64,000 nt of DNA from Ohtaekwangia sp966211525 (GCA_966211525.1 CBIHOZ010000006.1:1-64000), one strand, 5' to 3'. Shown: positions 18,533-27,758, counted from the first letter of the stretch. Program-made: numbers and translations. Notes: generated by a model from the letters alone, not told the origin.

Positions 18533-19585
18533 ATGAAGGTACCTGCAGCAAAATTGGCTTGCTTTATACTTGTAACATTCTGGCTTTTATCAGCGGGTGC
18601 TTCTTCGGCTCAGTGTACTATTGTTTCAACGGATGGTTACTCGGTTACTCTATCCGTGTCGCCTGTTGCTGTCGTGGTGAGTTCAACGGATTGTCCATGG
18701 GGTTACAATTATAACGTTACGCTAAACTATGCCATTACGTTTTCAGGTTCTAATATACCCGGCAGCTTATATACCCTGCAGGGAACGGTTCGTTGCAACA
18801 CATCGTCATCAACAACGACCGATATGTTCTTCGACTTACCGAACAATGGTGGCACAGGTTCGATAACAACAGGCGTAAATCCTTTTGTGAATGTTACGGG
18901 AAGTATAGCCTATAACTACGTGGGTATACCAAGCTGTACGGCTGCAACACCTGCATCGCTGAATTGCTTGTCCAACAACCTCGCTATCCAAATCAATGGT
19001 CCGGGTATACCGGATCAAATCGTAAGCTGTACACAGACATCGCTTCCGGTAAAATTGATTGCATTCAATGGAAAGGAAACTGCTACGGGTATACAATTAA
19101 ACTGGACAACAGCAACGGAAGAAAACTTTGATTATTTTGAAATCGAGCGTGCCGATGAAACGCTTACCTTTAAGACAATCGCCACGCCTATAGCAGGTAA
19201 AGGTGATGTTAATGTTTCTGCCTCCTATATCTATACCGACTATACGCCTGTGCATGGAAAAAATTATTACCGGTTGAAAAGTATAGATCAGGATGGTACT
19301 TCTGAATATTCAGACGTTATCATGGTATACACCGGTGGAAGTCACAACTCCATTAAATTATACCCGAACCCGAACGAGAAAATATTTACGCTTGAACTGC
19401 AGGACGATATGGGCCTGCCGGTAAATCTTTCACTCGTTGACAGGCTTGGCAGAGAGCTACACCACGAAGTTATTGTTGCGAACACTACGCAAATACAATT
19501 GCCGGCCAGTGTCGAAACGGGTATATATTTCGTAAAGCTCTCGTCTGCCCGCAAGCAAGCAGTGCTGCCAGTTGTGGTAAAGTAA
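18533..19585 (+). CDS. secreted protein with T9SS sorting domain
   Basis: A 350-residue protein: signal peptide (residues 1-25, LLSAGASSAQ), a cysteine-containing N-terminal domain (about 27-165) that I do not recognise, then the same module as the previous gene (LPVKLIAFNG, WTTATEENFDYFEIERADE, NYYRLKSIDQDGTSEYS) and a type A sorting end (IKLYPNPNEKIFTLEL ... TGIYFVKLSSARKQAVLPVVVK). YPNP is the hallmark of these T9SS signals. It is a cargo of type IX secretion with a different N-terminal head from its neighbour. Confidence 0.86.
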   Translation: MKVPAAKLACFILVTFWLLSAGASSAQCTIVSTDGYSVTLSVSPVAVVVSSTDCPWGYNYNVTLNYAITFSGSNIPGSLYTLQGTVRCNTSSSTTTDMFFDLPNNGGTGSITTGVNPFVNVTGSIAYNYVGIPSCTAATPASLNCLSNNLAIQINGPGIPDQIVSCTQTSLPVKLIAFNGKETATGIQLNWTTATEENFDYFEIERADETLTFKTIATPIAGKGDVNVSASYIYTDYTPVHGKNYYRLKSIDQDGTSEYSDVIMVYTGGSHNSIKLYPNPNEKIFTLELQDDMGLPVNLSLVDRLGRELHHEVIVANTTQIQLPASVETGIYFVKLSSARKQAVLPVVVK

Positions 19586-19596
19586 CGAAGCGGTAA

Positions 19597-20544
19597 TTAT
19601 AGTAAGGCCGGCAGGTTTGTAATAATGTCCTTCGTCATCCTTGCTAAATCGAAATCAGGTTCCCACCCCCAGTCTATACGCGCAGCTGAATCATTGATGG
19701 AACGCGGCCAGGAATCTGCAATAGCCTGACGAAAATCCGGATTATAGCTGATCTCAAATTCAGGTATATGTTTCTTGATTTCGGCAGCGATCTCTGACGG
19801 ACAGAAACTCATGGCCGATATATTATAGCTCGCACGCTCATTGATTTTTTCTGCCGGAGCTTCCATCAGATCGAGTGTAGCTTTTACGGCATCGTCCATA
19901 TACATCATCGGCAGATATGTATCCGGCTTCAGAAAGCATTCATATTTTTTATCGGTTAATGCTTTGAAGAATATATCAACAGCATAATCGGTAGTGCCGC
20001 CACCGGGTTTAGTTTTATAGCCGATCAATCCCGGGTAACGCAGACTTCGTACATCAAGTCCGCGATTTTTATAGTACCACTCGCACCAACGTTCACCTGC
20101 CTGTTTGCTGATACCATAGATGGTGGTTGGGTCCATGATGGTATCCTGTGGAGTTTTTATCTTCGGAGTTGTTGGTCCGAACGAAGCGATGGAACTGGGC
20201 CAGTAAACTTTTTCTATTTTATATTCTATAGCCGCATCTAATACCTGGATAAGACTATTCATGTTGAGGTTCCAGGCGAGCTTCGGATTTTTTTCTCCGG
20301 TGGCTGAGAGTACAGCAGCGAGATGGTAAATCTGAGTGAATTTATTTTTACGGATAAACTCATTGAACTCTTTCTCTTTCAGCACATCCAGTATCTCGAA
20401 TTTACCAGTGGCCAGTGTGCCCTGAGCTTCCTTAATATCAGTAGCAATTACATTCTCTTTACCGTGCAGGTTCCAAAGTCCTTGCGTTAGTTCAGAGCCT
20501 AATTGTCCACCAGCCCCAATAACAAGAATTTGCTGTTTACTCAT
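19597..20544 (-). CDS. NAD-dependent L-threonine 3-dehydrogenase (epimerase-type)
   Basis: A 315-residue short-chain dehydrogenase/epimerase. The NAD-binding glycine motif is VIGAGGQLGSELT, and the catalytic Tyr-Lys pair is in YGISKQAGE. The N-terminus and the GTTDYAVDIFFKAL region resemble the UDP-glucose-4-epimerase-like threonine dehydrogenases. It would oxidise threonine to 2-amino-3-ketobutyrate, the substrate of the kbl product encoded 1.1 kb away. The two genes are divergent and separated by the proline-rich gene rather than forming a simple operon. Confidence 0.85.
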   Translation of the reverse strand: MSKQQILVIGAGGQLGSELTQGLWNLHGKENVIATDIKEAQGTLATGKFEILDVLKEKEFNEFIRKNKFTQIYHLAAVLSATGEKNPKLAWNLNMNSLIQVLDAAIEYKIEKVYWPSSIASFGPTTPKIKTPQDTIMDPTTIYGISKQAGERWCEWYYKNRGLDVRSLRYPGLIGYKTKPGGGTTDYAVDIFFKALTDKKYECFLKPDTYLPMMYMDDAVKATLDLMEAPAEKINERASYNISAMSFCPSEIAAEIKKHIPEFEISYNPDFRQAIADSWPRSINDSAARIDWGWEPDFDLARMTKDIITNLPALL

Positions 20545-20732
20545 TGTTTAAAAATCAATAGATATAGTAGTGATGCGTTAATTATACACTTCTTGCCATC
20601 TCGGTATTGGTGAGCTGTTGTTAAAAAGCCACCCGGAGTTTTGGTGAAAAGCGCGGGCGAAATTACCAAAATTTAGCAATCGCCTATCTTCCGTTAGGAA
20701 TGGTTTTACATTAACTTAATTAACTTAGCACC

Positions 20733-21659
20733 GTGAACTTTGAAGCATATCTATCTTCGAAAAAAATTGATTCGGCTGCTTTCAAAAAAGCAGAGCCCGT
20801 GCTTTGGGATGCGTGGAGAAAAGAATTCGAACAGGTTCATCCAAACAGCTTTACAGCACAGAAACTTTACCTGATCAATCCGATCCGGAGAAAATATCAT
20901 CAGGCTATAGAAGCATTGCCGGAAGTTCTCAAGTCGGTGGAAACAAAATTACCGGTAGCACCACCGGTTAAGACAACAGAAGCTCCTGCACAAGGCACGG
21001 ACACGGAGCAAGCTAAACCAAAGCCTGTTGTAGCGCGACCGATGATGAAGCCTAAACTTCCTGCATCACCGCCATCAACCTCTGGTGAGCCGGCTCTTGC
21101 TGAAACACCACAGGCACCTTCATCCACAGCAGCAACATCGCCTGCTAAACCTGCAGCAGCAAAACCGGTAATACCAAAGCCGGTAATAAAACCGAAGCCA
21201 GTTGTAACGGAGGGTATAAATAACGAGAGCACTTCAAGTGCCGATGCTATAGCGCCAACAACAGAATCAAAAACAGAACAAGCTCCGGTTAGTAAACCGA
21301 TGGCTAAACCTGTTATACCACGGCCGGTAATAAAACCCAAGCCGGTAGCAGAGCAGGGTATAATTGATGAGAACACTGCCACGGCAAGTACTCCTATAGC
21401 ACCAACAACAGAATCGAAAACCGAACAAGCTCCGGTGAGCAAGCCGATGGCTAAACCTGTTATACCGCGGCCGGTGATAAAACCAAAAATGCCTGCACCG
21501 GAAATTGAAAAACAACCGGAGCAAACAACGGCCCCCCTACACGACAACACACCCGCTGACACTACACCCGCACAACCAAGTGAGACACCACCTGCCAAAG
21601 CAGCCAAGCCTGCTATACCCAGGCCGGTTATTAAACCCCCAAAACCCAAAACGGATTAA
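20733..21659 (+). CDS. proline/alanine/lysine-rich protein of unknown function
   Basis: A 308-residue protein starting with GTG. Residues 1-68 look like a compact helical domain (WDAWRKEFEQVHPNSF, LINPIRRKYHQAIEAL); the rest is low-complexity Pro/Ala/Lys/Thr, with four or more copies of an IPRPVIKPK-like element and an internal 49-residue tandem repeat. There is no signal peptide or membrane helix, so it is probably cytoplasmic despite a TonB-like proline-rich look. Its stop lies 2 nt before the kbl ATG, so the two are almost certainly co-translated. I do not recognise the family; the reading frame is supported by the coupling and by clean codon structure. Confidence 0.75.
   Translation: MNFEAYLSSKKIDSAAFKKAEPVLWDAWRKEFEQVHPNSFTAQKLYLINPIRRKYHQAIEALPEVLKSVETKLPVAPPVKTTEAPAQGTDTEQAKPKPVVARPMMKPKLPASPPSTSGEPALAETPQAPSSTAATSPAKPAAAKPVIPKPVIKPKPVVTEGINNESTSSADAIAPTTESKTEQAPVSKPMAKPVIPRPVIKPKPVAEQGIIDENTATASTPIAPTTESKTEQAPVSKPMAKPVIPRPVIKPKMPAPEIEKQPEQTTAPLHDNTPADTTPAQPSETPPAKAAKPAIPRPVIKPPKPKTD
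21160..21500 (+). repeat. in-frame tandem repeat, 147-nt period
   Basis: The segment starting ACAGAATC at 21261 recurs at 21408, a 147-nt (49-codon) period covering TTESKTEQAPVSKPMAKPVI and the following IPRPVIKPK. A partial copy precedes it (from about 21160). High DNA similarity between units suggests recent expansion. Confidence 0.75.
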
Positions 21660-21661
21660 GC

Positions 21662-22858
21662 ATGTACAAAAAAATTCAACCTGTTTTAGAAAAGGAGTTA
21701 CAGAACATTCGTGAAGCAGGACTTTTTAAAAGAGAGCGGATTATTACCACACCACAAGGTGCCGATATCAAGACAAGTGATAACAAGGAAGTAATAAATT
21801 TTTGTGCGAATAATTACCTCGGACTTTCTTCACACCCCCGGGTAATTGAAGCTGCCAAGCGCGCTATTGATACGCACGGCTTCGGCATGTCGTCTGTGCG
21901 ATTTATTTGTGGTACGCAGGATATACACAAAGAACTTGAACAGAAGATATCTCAATTTCTGGGCACTGAAGATACTATACTATATGCAGCCGCTTTTGAT
22001 GCGAACGGTGGTGTGTTCGAGCCCTTGTTTGGTGCTGAAGATGCGATCGTGTCTGATGAACTAAACCATGCTTCGATCATCGATGGTGTGCGTCTCTGCA
22101 AGTCGATGCGCTATCGCTATAAGCATAACGACATGGCTGACCTGGATAAGCAACTGCAGGACGCTAAAGCTGCCGGAGCAAAACAAATTGTTATCGTAAC
22201 GGATGGCGCGTTCTCGATGGATGGGACAATTGCGCAGCTCGACAAGATCTGCGATCTCGCTGATAAATATGAAGCACTAGTGATGACAGATGAATGTCAC
22301 TCGTCTGGTTTTATAGGCAAGACCGGAAGAGGTGTTCCCGAATACCGTGGCGTTACTGGTCGTGTTGATATCATCACCGGTACACTAGGCAAAGCGTTGG
22401 GTGGCGCTTCCGGAGGTTTTACTTCGGGCAGAAAAGAAATTATAGAGATGTTACGCCAGCGTTCGCGCCCGTATCTTTTCTCCAATACTCTGGCACCTTC
22501 TATTGTTGGTGCATCCATTGAAGTGTTCAACATGCTTTCGGAAACAACATCGTTACGCGATAAGCTGGAGCAGAATACAAAATACTTCCGTGCTGAAATG
22601 ACCAAAGCAGGTTTTGATATAAAGCCCGGTGAACATCCTATTGTTCCCATCATGCTATATGAAGCTCCGCTGGCGCAGCAGTTTGCAGATCGCTTGTTGG
22701 AGAAAGGTATATATGTGATCGGATTCTTCTACCCGGTGGTAGCAAAAGGACAGGCACGTATTCGTGTTCAGATTTCCGCCGGCCACGACAAGCATCATTT
22801 GGATAAAGCTATACAGGCATTTACGGAAGTTGGGAAAGAGCTTGGCGTACTGAAATAA
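21662..22858 (+). CDS. kbl: glycine C-acetyltransferase (2-amino-3-ketobutyrate CoA ligase)
   Basis: A 398-residue PLP-dependent alpha-oxoamine synthase. Key regions are NFCANNYLGLSSHPRV, the substrate/PLP-contacting DELNHASIIDG, VMTDECHSSGF, and the PLP-lysine segment ITGTLGKALGGASGG. It cleaves 2-amino-3-ketobutyrate with CoA to glycine and acetyl-CoA, the second step of threonine degradation after the dehydrogenase at 19597-20544. Its ATG follows the proline-rich gene by 2 nt. A long inverted intergenic repeat begins just after its stop. Confidence 0.94.
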   Translation: MYKKIQPVLEKELQNIREAGLFKRERIITTPQGADIKTSDNKEVINFCANNYLGLSSHPRVIEAAKRAIDTHGFGMSSVRFICGTQDIHKELEQKISQFLGTEDTILYAAAFDANGGVFEPLFGAEDAIVSDELNHASIIDGVRLCKSMRYRYKHNDMADLDKQLQDAKAAGAKQIVIVTDGAFSMDGTIAQLDKICDLADKYEALVMTDECHSSGFIGKTGRGVPEYRGVTGRVDIITGTLGKALGGASGGFTSGRKEIIEMLRQRSRPYLFSNTLAPSIVGASIEVFNMLSETTSLRDKLEQNTKYFRAEMTKAGFDIKPGEHPIVPIMLYEAPLAQQFADRLLEKGIYVIGFFYPVVAKGQARIRVQISAGHDKHHLDKAIQAFTEVGKELGVLK

Positions 22859-22860
22859 AT

Positions 22861-23066
22861 AGCTGCGAGTTTTGAGCTGCGAGAAAAAGCGGCTGCTGGC
22901 TACAAGCCTCTGGCCACAGGAAAAAAGATATAGTATAAATGCACGAGATGTATAGGCAGCAAGCTTCTGGCTACAGGCTGAAGCTTGGTATAGTACCATT
23001 CTGGCTTCTTACTCCTTACTCCTGTATTCTGAAACTACTCGCAGCTCATAGCTAAAAGCTCGTGGC
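22861..23066. repeat. word-like intergenic inverted repeat, family A copy 1
   Basis: The left side carries AGCTGCGAG and GAGCTGCGAGAAAAA, then GGCTGCTGGCTACAAG; the right side carries CTCGCAGCTCATAGCT, giving a long imperfect inverted repeat between two convergent genes. A second copy with the same words lies at 40671-40815, also between convergent genes. Confidence 0.75.
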
Positions 23067-23068
23067 TT

Positions 23069-23521
23069 TTATTTTATGCCGAATTCTTTTTTGCGCTTCT
23101 CTACGATCTCGCCCATCTTGGAAGTGTCTTTACTGAGGAGACCAAACGCAGGATCTATATTTTGAGACGGGAAGAAGTATATACTTCCTTTTTTGCCTTT
23201 CACTTTCAACTTATACAGGTTAAGATACGGAACGATCTTGAGCGATTTAACTTCGGGCCACTCGAAGCGTACGTTACGATGACCTTCCAGTATCACAATT
23301 TTATTTTTGCCAACCGCTACACGTCTGATGCGATCTGTGATGAACGAAAAAATAAAAAGAGAAATCAGCCCGATCGTAAAGAAGATCAACGCCACGAAGA
23401 AGCTCTTCGCGTTGAACTCATAATTAATTACAATTATTCCGCCTACAATCCATTGGATGAGGGCGAGCGCCAGGAAGAAATACTTGGCCAGGTAAAATTT
23501 AACGGGACTAGCTTCTACCAT
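23069..23521 (-). CDS. small two-helix membrane protein, PH-like
   Basis: A 150-residue protein with two adjacent membrane helices (about residues 10-32 and 40-62), then a basic cytoplasmic part with short strands (NKIVILEGHRNVRFEWPEVK, LYKLKVKGKKGSIYFFPS) that resembles a bacterial PH-like domain. I do not recognise a named family. It has its own -7 box (23552-23559) lying next to the terminator of the preceding WD40-caspase gene, so it is probably transcribed independently. Confidence 0.75.
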   Translation of the reverse strand: MVEASPVKFYLAKYFFLALALIQWIVGGIIVINYEFNAKSFFVALIFFTIGLISLFIFSFITDRIRRVAVGKNKIVILEGHRNVRFEWPEVKSLKIVPYLNLYKLKVKGKKGSIYFFPSQNIDPAFGLLSKDTSKMGEIVEKRKKEFGIK

Positions 23522-23551
23522 CGTTTTCCTTTATTTAATCAACATCACGTT

Positions 23552-23559
23552 CAAAATTA
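23552..23559 (-). promoter_or_regulatory. -7 box for the two-helix membrane protein gene
   Basis: TAATTTTG on the minus strand, 30 nt upstream of the ATG at 23521 and just downstream of the preceding gene's terminator. Confidence 0.45.
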
Positions 23560-23575
23560 CGAGAGAATTTAAGTA

Positions 23576-23598
23576 AAAGTTTCTTAACAAGAAACTTT
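23576..23598 (-). terminator. intrinsic terminator of the WD40-caspase gene
   Basis: A perfect 10-bp stem (AAAGTTTCTT / AAGAAACTTT) with a 3-nt loop, followed on the minus strand by TTTTACTTAAATT. It lies 17 nt after the stop. Confidence 0.7.
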
Positions 23599-23615
23599 CC
23601 TTTCAGATATACTTT

Positions 23616-26600
23616 CTACGGGTCGATCACCACAGGAAAGTCCTGACCTCTGCTAAAGGTATACGGATACTGCGGTTTACCTTTTAGCTGGCGCGTCATC
23701 TCGGGTACCTGGTCGTCAATGTATGACTTCAATTCATAGATGGTAACCTTGCCATCTTTCGGTGCACCATCAGCATCGCCTTGCAGTGCTTTGAGCAGCA
23801 CGTATGTGAAAAGTCCGTGCCCGAGCTGCGTGAACTCTGTAGCAAATTGCTCGCTGCCTGCAGAAGCCATCACATGTATACCCGCGCTTCGCGAGAGCTG
23901 TGCAATAGCTTTCTCTTCGCTTGCGCCACGTGTAGCCAACAACTCTACTGATCCTCCTGATTGACACGCATCCATCACAATAAGTTGCTTCAGTGCTTTG
24001 ATATGTTTCAGTTTCTCCTGCAACACACTTGCCTCGATTGCTTCTCTCTGTAATGAAGACTGATCGTACAGGCGAAGATTCTCCGTTGGTATAAAATAGA
24101 ATTTGTCATCTACCATGCTGCCATGGCCCGCATAGTAAAAGATAAACACATCTTCCGGGTGAATATTGTTGCTGAGCTCATCAAGTTTACGGAGTATCTG
24201 TTCGCGCGTAGCATTGTTGTCGTAAAGAGAATGCAGCTCGATATTCTTGAAGAGCTGTGCACTTTTCTCATCCAGCGTTTTACTGAACGACTCGGCATCG
24301 GGCTTGGCGTAGTTCAGATTCAGCTTGCTGTTTCTATATTGATTTATACCCACCGCCAAAATATAGCACGTACTACTCTTGGAAGGATGTTCGGAAAAAA
24401 TTTCAGCAGTATGTTGATCCGACTCTACATTGTCTTTGTTACTCGCTACAGCGGAGAATGTATTGGTGCCTCCTACCAATTCGATAACTTGTTTATAGGT
24501 AGTTGATTGTCCTTTTGAGGAAGGTAGCTTGAGGTCCTCGCGATTGATCACGATGCTTTTCCCATTGTGAAGCAGTCGTAACTTCTCAACACCGGCACCA
24601 TTGTCGGTTATCCGGACAAAGAGTTCTGCTTTACCTTGTCCGGTTGGCAGCACCGCTACTTTTACGGTAGGAGGAGGCGAGCTGTTTAATTTTCCCTGCA
24701 CGCCCTTCTTCTCTTCGCCACCACGGTTCTGGAAAATTTTAGGCAACAGGTCAGGCCTATAGAAGTCATGGAAGAACTGATCTACCGAATAACTTCTCAG
24801 TCCGTTTACAAAGTGTATATACTTTCTGGCTTCATCCGTTCCGTTAAAATAACCGTCCGGATTTTTTACCATCCAGTCTTTTTCGCCGAGGTGAATATGT
24901 TCAAAGAATTCTTTGCCGGTGCTCAGGTCCCAAAACTTTGTTACGCCATCTACACTGTGACTGATGAGCATTTTGTTGTCCGGACTAAACAGTAATGCAG
25001 TAACTTCGGCCTTGTGTCCATCGAAGGTGCGAACGATTTGTGAGGATGCTATATCCCAAACACGAATCACGCGATCGGCTCCGGCAGAGTATATCTGTTT
25101 GCCGTCTGTGCTATAGATAGCAGTGTGTATAGCACCGCGGTGACCTTTCAGCTTTTTAGTCATCAGTCCTGTACCGATATCCCATAGGCGAATGCTGCCA
25201 TCCCAGCTGGCGCTCATTAATGTTTTCTGATCGTTACTTAACCGGATCGAAGAGATTACATCCGTATGTCCAACAAAATTTCTGACTTCTTTGCGCGTGT
25301 CAATCTCCCACATCTGCAAGGTGTTGTTGAGTCGTGCAGAAATAATATAGAGGTCTGACGGATGGAAAAGTATACTATATGCGGAGTAATTATCCAGGTC
25401 GAAGTAGGTAGTCATCTTACCCGTGGCGAGATCGTGAATCTTCATCGTACCATCCCAACTGCTGGATGTGATTTGTTTTTCATCACTGCTAAAGTGTATG
25501 TCAAAAATGGGCTCGCGGTAGCTTTCAATTACCTGGAGTGAATCTCCGGTTTGCAGATCCCACAGCATAATCTTACCATCGCCACCACCTGTAAGCAGTC
25601 TGCGGCCGTCACGCGAAAGATCGTAGCACAGTACACCTTTCTTGTGTCCTATATATTCCATTACCGCTTTACCGGTTGCTATATCCCAGCGTTTAACTTT
25701 CGTTCCGAACTTACCTTTGATGAGTGTCTTACCATCATTCGAGATCAGCAATGAATTTTTAAAACGAACAAACTTCGCGATGTTCGATTGCCAGTAGAAA
25801 TTAGGATCATAGTTCAAACCTCCTTTATCACGCACATTCAAAAAGCCGGTCAGCTCTATATCTTTCTTTTTGTTCTTCCAGTCCCAGCCAAACGCAGTAT
25901 TGTTATCGCATGAAACCAACACGAGTTTACCATCATGACTGAATGTAATTTCATGAAACTCGCGTTGCTCTTCTGCTGCGAGTGTAGCCACTACGTTGCC
26001 AGCTTCGTCAAAAACGGTGACATCTTTCTCGGTAGCCCGCGCCAGCTTCTTTCCATCCGGACTCAAGGCTATACCGGTCAGGTCTTCTTCGTTTTTGGTG
26101 TACTCACGTGTAACCGTAAAGGCCGGTATACTATACGCTTTACCATTGCCGTTGTGCGGAACAGCATAAAGCGTTTTGCTGTCGTTACTAAAAGCAACGC
26201 GCGTTCCGCAGCCTCCGCAGAAGCCTTCTTCCATCAGTTCCTTCACCAGCTTCCAGGTACTTACTTCATATATACTCGTTTTGCGATTGTCCTGTCCAAA
26301 GGCAATCCATTTACCATCGGCACTGATCGCTATATCTACACCGCTTCCAAGTCCTTTGTCAGGATCAACAGCCAGTTTGGCAATCGGCTTGCGCGATTTA
26401 AAATCGTATACAACGGCTGTGTCGCCCCGGCCGGAGTCGTTATAGCCTGCATGAACGAAGAAACGCATTTGGGGATCGATCGCTATATCCGTTATATAGT
26501 CTGGTGTAACGATACTATAGAGTTCTTTACCCGTCATTACGTCCCATAGCCGTACCGTTTTATCGTAACTGCCGGTAACTAGAAACTTTCCGTCACGCGA

Positions 26601-26840
26601 AAAGTCGAGGCTGCTCACGCTCGCTTCGTGTCCGAGAAAGCTTCGTATCTCGCGGCCGGTAGAAACCTCCCAGAGCTTGGCAGATTTATCTTTACTGGCT
26701 GTTGCTACATAATTACTGTCGGGACTTGTTGTTACTGCAATCACCGCGAGTTCATGTCCTTTCTGGACAACGGTTTCAAGTGATTGTGAAAATGAAAAGA
26801 ATGATGTGAATACGAGGAGGTAGGTTGCTGTCAATCTCAT
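23616..26840 (-). CDS. secreted WD40-repeat protein with C-terminal caspase (C14) domain
   Basis: A 1074-residue protein with a signal peptide (residues 1-19, FFSFSQ). Residues about 25-650 are WD40 repeats, many with classic GHxxxV...S.D...LWD patterns, enough for two beta-propellers. A linker with NPDGYFNGTDEARKYIHF and a beta-sandwich-like region follows. The C-terminal peptidase C14 domain (about 830-1070) keeps the catalytic dyad: H906 in YYAGHGS and C959 in MDACQSGG. It would be a periplasmic or surface cysteine protease whose propellers sense or recruit partners. The gene follows dacA by 37 nt on the same strand, so co-transcription with the c-di-AMP cyclase gene is possible. Confidence 0.92.
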   Translation of the reverse strand: MRLTATYLLVFTSFFSFSQSLETVVQKGHELAVIAVTTSPDSNYVATASKDKSAKLWEVSTGREIRSFLGHEASVSSLDFSRDGKFLVTGSYDKTVRLWDVMTGKELYSIVTPDYITDIAIDPQMRFFVHAGYNDSGRGDTAVVYDFKSRKPIAKLAVDPDKGLGSGVDIAISADGKWIAFGQDNRKTSIYEVSTWKLVKELMEEGFCGGCGTRVAFSNDSKTLYAVPHNGNGKAYSIPAFTVTREYTKNEEDLTGIALSPDGKKLARATEKDVTVFDEAGNVVATLAAEEQREFHEITFSHDGKLVLVSCDNNTAFGWDWKNKKKDIELTGFLNVRDKGGLNYDPNFYWQSNIAKFVRFKNSLLISNDGKTLIKGKFGTKVKRWDIATGKAVMEYIGHKKGVLCYDLSRDGRRLLTGGGDGKIMLWDLQTGDSLQVIESYREPIFDIHFSSDEKQITSSSWDGTMKIHDLATGKMTTYFDLDNYSAYSILFHPSDLYIISARLNNTLQMWEIDTRKEVRNFVGHTDVISSIRLSNDQKTLMSASWDGSIRLWDIGTGLMTKKLKGHRGAIHTAIYSTDGKQIYSAGADRVIRVWDIASSQIVRTFDGHKAEVTALLFSPDNKMLISHSVDGVTKFWDLSTGKEFFEHIHLGEKDWMVKNPDGYFNGTDEARKYIHFVNGLRSYSVDQFFHDFYRPDLLPKIFQNRGGEEKKGVQGKLNSSPPPTVKVAVLPTGQGKAELFVRITDNGAGVEKLRLLHNGKSIVINREDLKLPSSKGQSTTYKQVIELVGGTNTFSAVASNKDNVESDQHTAEIFSEHPSKSSTCYILAVGINQYRNSKLNLNYAKPDAESFSKTLDEKSAQLFKNIELHSLYDNNATREQILRKLDELSNNIHPEDVFIFYYAGHGSMVDDKFYFIPTENLRLYDQSSLQREAIEASVLQEKLKHIKALKQLIVMDACQSGGSVELLATRGASEEKAIAQLSRSAGIHVMASAGSEQFATEFTQLGHGLFTYVLLKALQGDADGAPKDGKVTIYELKSYIDDQVPEMTRQLKGKPQYPYTFSRGQDFPVVIDP

Positions 26841-26877
26841 GCCTGTGCACTATTAGGAGGCATGAAGGTAATAAGTT

Positions 26878-27750
26878 TTATGCTTTTGCTTCTGATGTTT
26901 CTGCAGACTCCTGCTCTTCCTCCTCTTTTTCTTTCAGGTCTTCCCAGTTCAGAGGTTCATCATTCCGAAGGTAGGCGAGTACACGTTGCTCTACTTGCTT
27001 GAGCTTTAATGCACGCAGGTACTTTCCGTTACGTGCCAGTATAAGTCTGCCTGTTTCTTCGGATATAGCAAGCACCAACGTATCGGTACTTTCAGACATA
27101 CCCACGGCCGCGCGGTGACGCAAACCAAAATTAGGAGGGAGGTGATCGTTCTCACTCACCGGTAACACACAACGTGCAGCCCGTATACGACCTTTGTGTA
27201 TAATAACAGCACCATCGTGCAACGGCGAATTTTTATTGAAGATAGAGATAAGCAGTCGTTTGTTTACCTGCGAGTCAAGTGCATCGCCGGTTTGTGCATA
27301 GAATTTTAATTCAGTATCGCGAGAGAAAACAACGAGCGCTCCGGTCTTGGTTGCCTTTAGTGTTTTTACGGCTTCGATCACCTGCAGTATATCAAAGTCA
27401 TCGTGATATTGATGGCGCCAGTTGGCGATTGTTTTAAAAATGTTTTCACGGAATTCTGTACCTCTGCCAATCACCAACAGGAACTTGCGTATCTCCGGTT
27501 GAAAGAGAATGATCATGGCCAGTACACCTACACCCATAAACTGCCCGAGAATTGTAGAGAGTAATTCCATTTGGGCCGCGCGCACGATCAGGTATACCAG
27601 GTATAGCGCGAGTATACCCAGAAATATATTCACAGCTATACTGCCCCGAATGAGTTTGTAGATTTGATACAACAGAACACTAACCAGTGCTATATCGATT
27701 AGATCAACCCAGCTTACCTCCAGAAAACCTATTTTGAAAAGAAAAATCAT
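26878..27750 (-). CDS. diadenylate cyclase, CdaA type
   Basis: A 290-residue membrane enzyme making c-di-AMP from two ATP. Three N-terminal helices (about residues 8-80) precede the DAC domain, whose hallmarks are visible: SPLHDGAVIIHKGRI (DGA) and GLRHRAAVGMSE (RHR). A Glu-rich tail ends the protein. The gene sits between folP (72 nt upstream) and the WD40-caspase gene (37 nt downstream), all on the minus strand. A TACTTTTG box overlaps the region just upstream (27759-27766), implying a very short leader. Confidence 0.94.
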   Translation of the reverse strand: MIFLFKIGFLEVSWVDLIDIALVSVLLYQIYKLIRGSIAVNIFLGILALYLVYLIVRAAQMELLSTILGQFMGVGVLAMIILFQPEIRKFLLVIGRGTEFRENIFKTIANWRHQYHDDFDILQVIEAVKTLKATKTGALVVFSRDTELKFYAQTGDALDSQVNKRLLISIFNKNSPLHDGAVIIHKGRIRAARCVLPVSENDHLPPNFGLRHRAAVGMSESTDTLVLAISEETGRLILARNGKYLRALKLKQVEQRVLAYLRNDEPLNWEDLKEKEEEEQESAETSEAKA

Positions 27751-27758
27751 TGCTATAA

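Noticed and set aside
21160..21500. Possible CRISPR-like or TonB-related repeat
   Set aside because: The repeats are in frame with a protein, unit length is 147 nt without unique spacers, and there is no TonB C-terminal domain or membrane anchor.
20900..21649. 249-codon minus-strand frame rich in Gly and Ala
   Set aside because: It is antisense to the proline-rich repeat gene; long open antisense frames are expected opposite such biased codons, and there is no promoter or start context.
23616..26840. Caspase gene as an anti-phage defence system
   Set aside because: The protein has a signal peptide and no nearby defence genes, nucleic-acid sensor or mobile element, so a cytoplasmic abortive-infection role is not supported.
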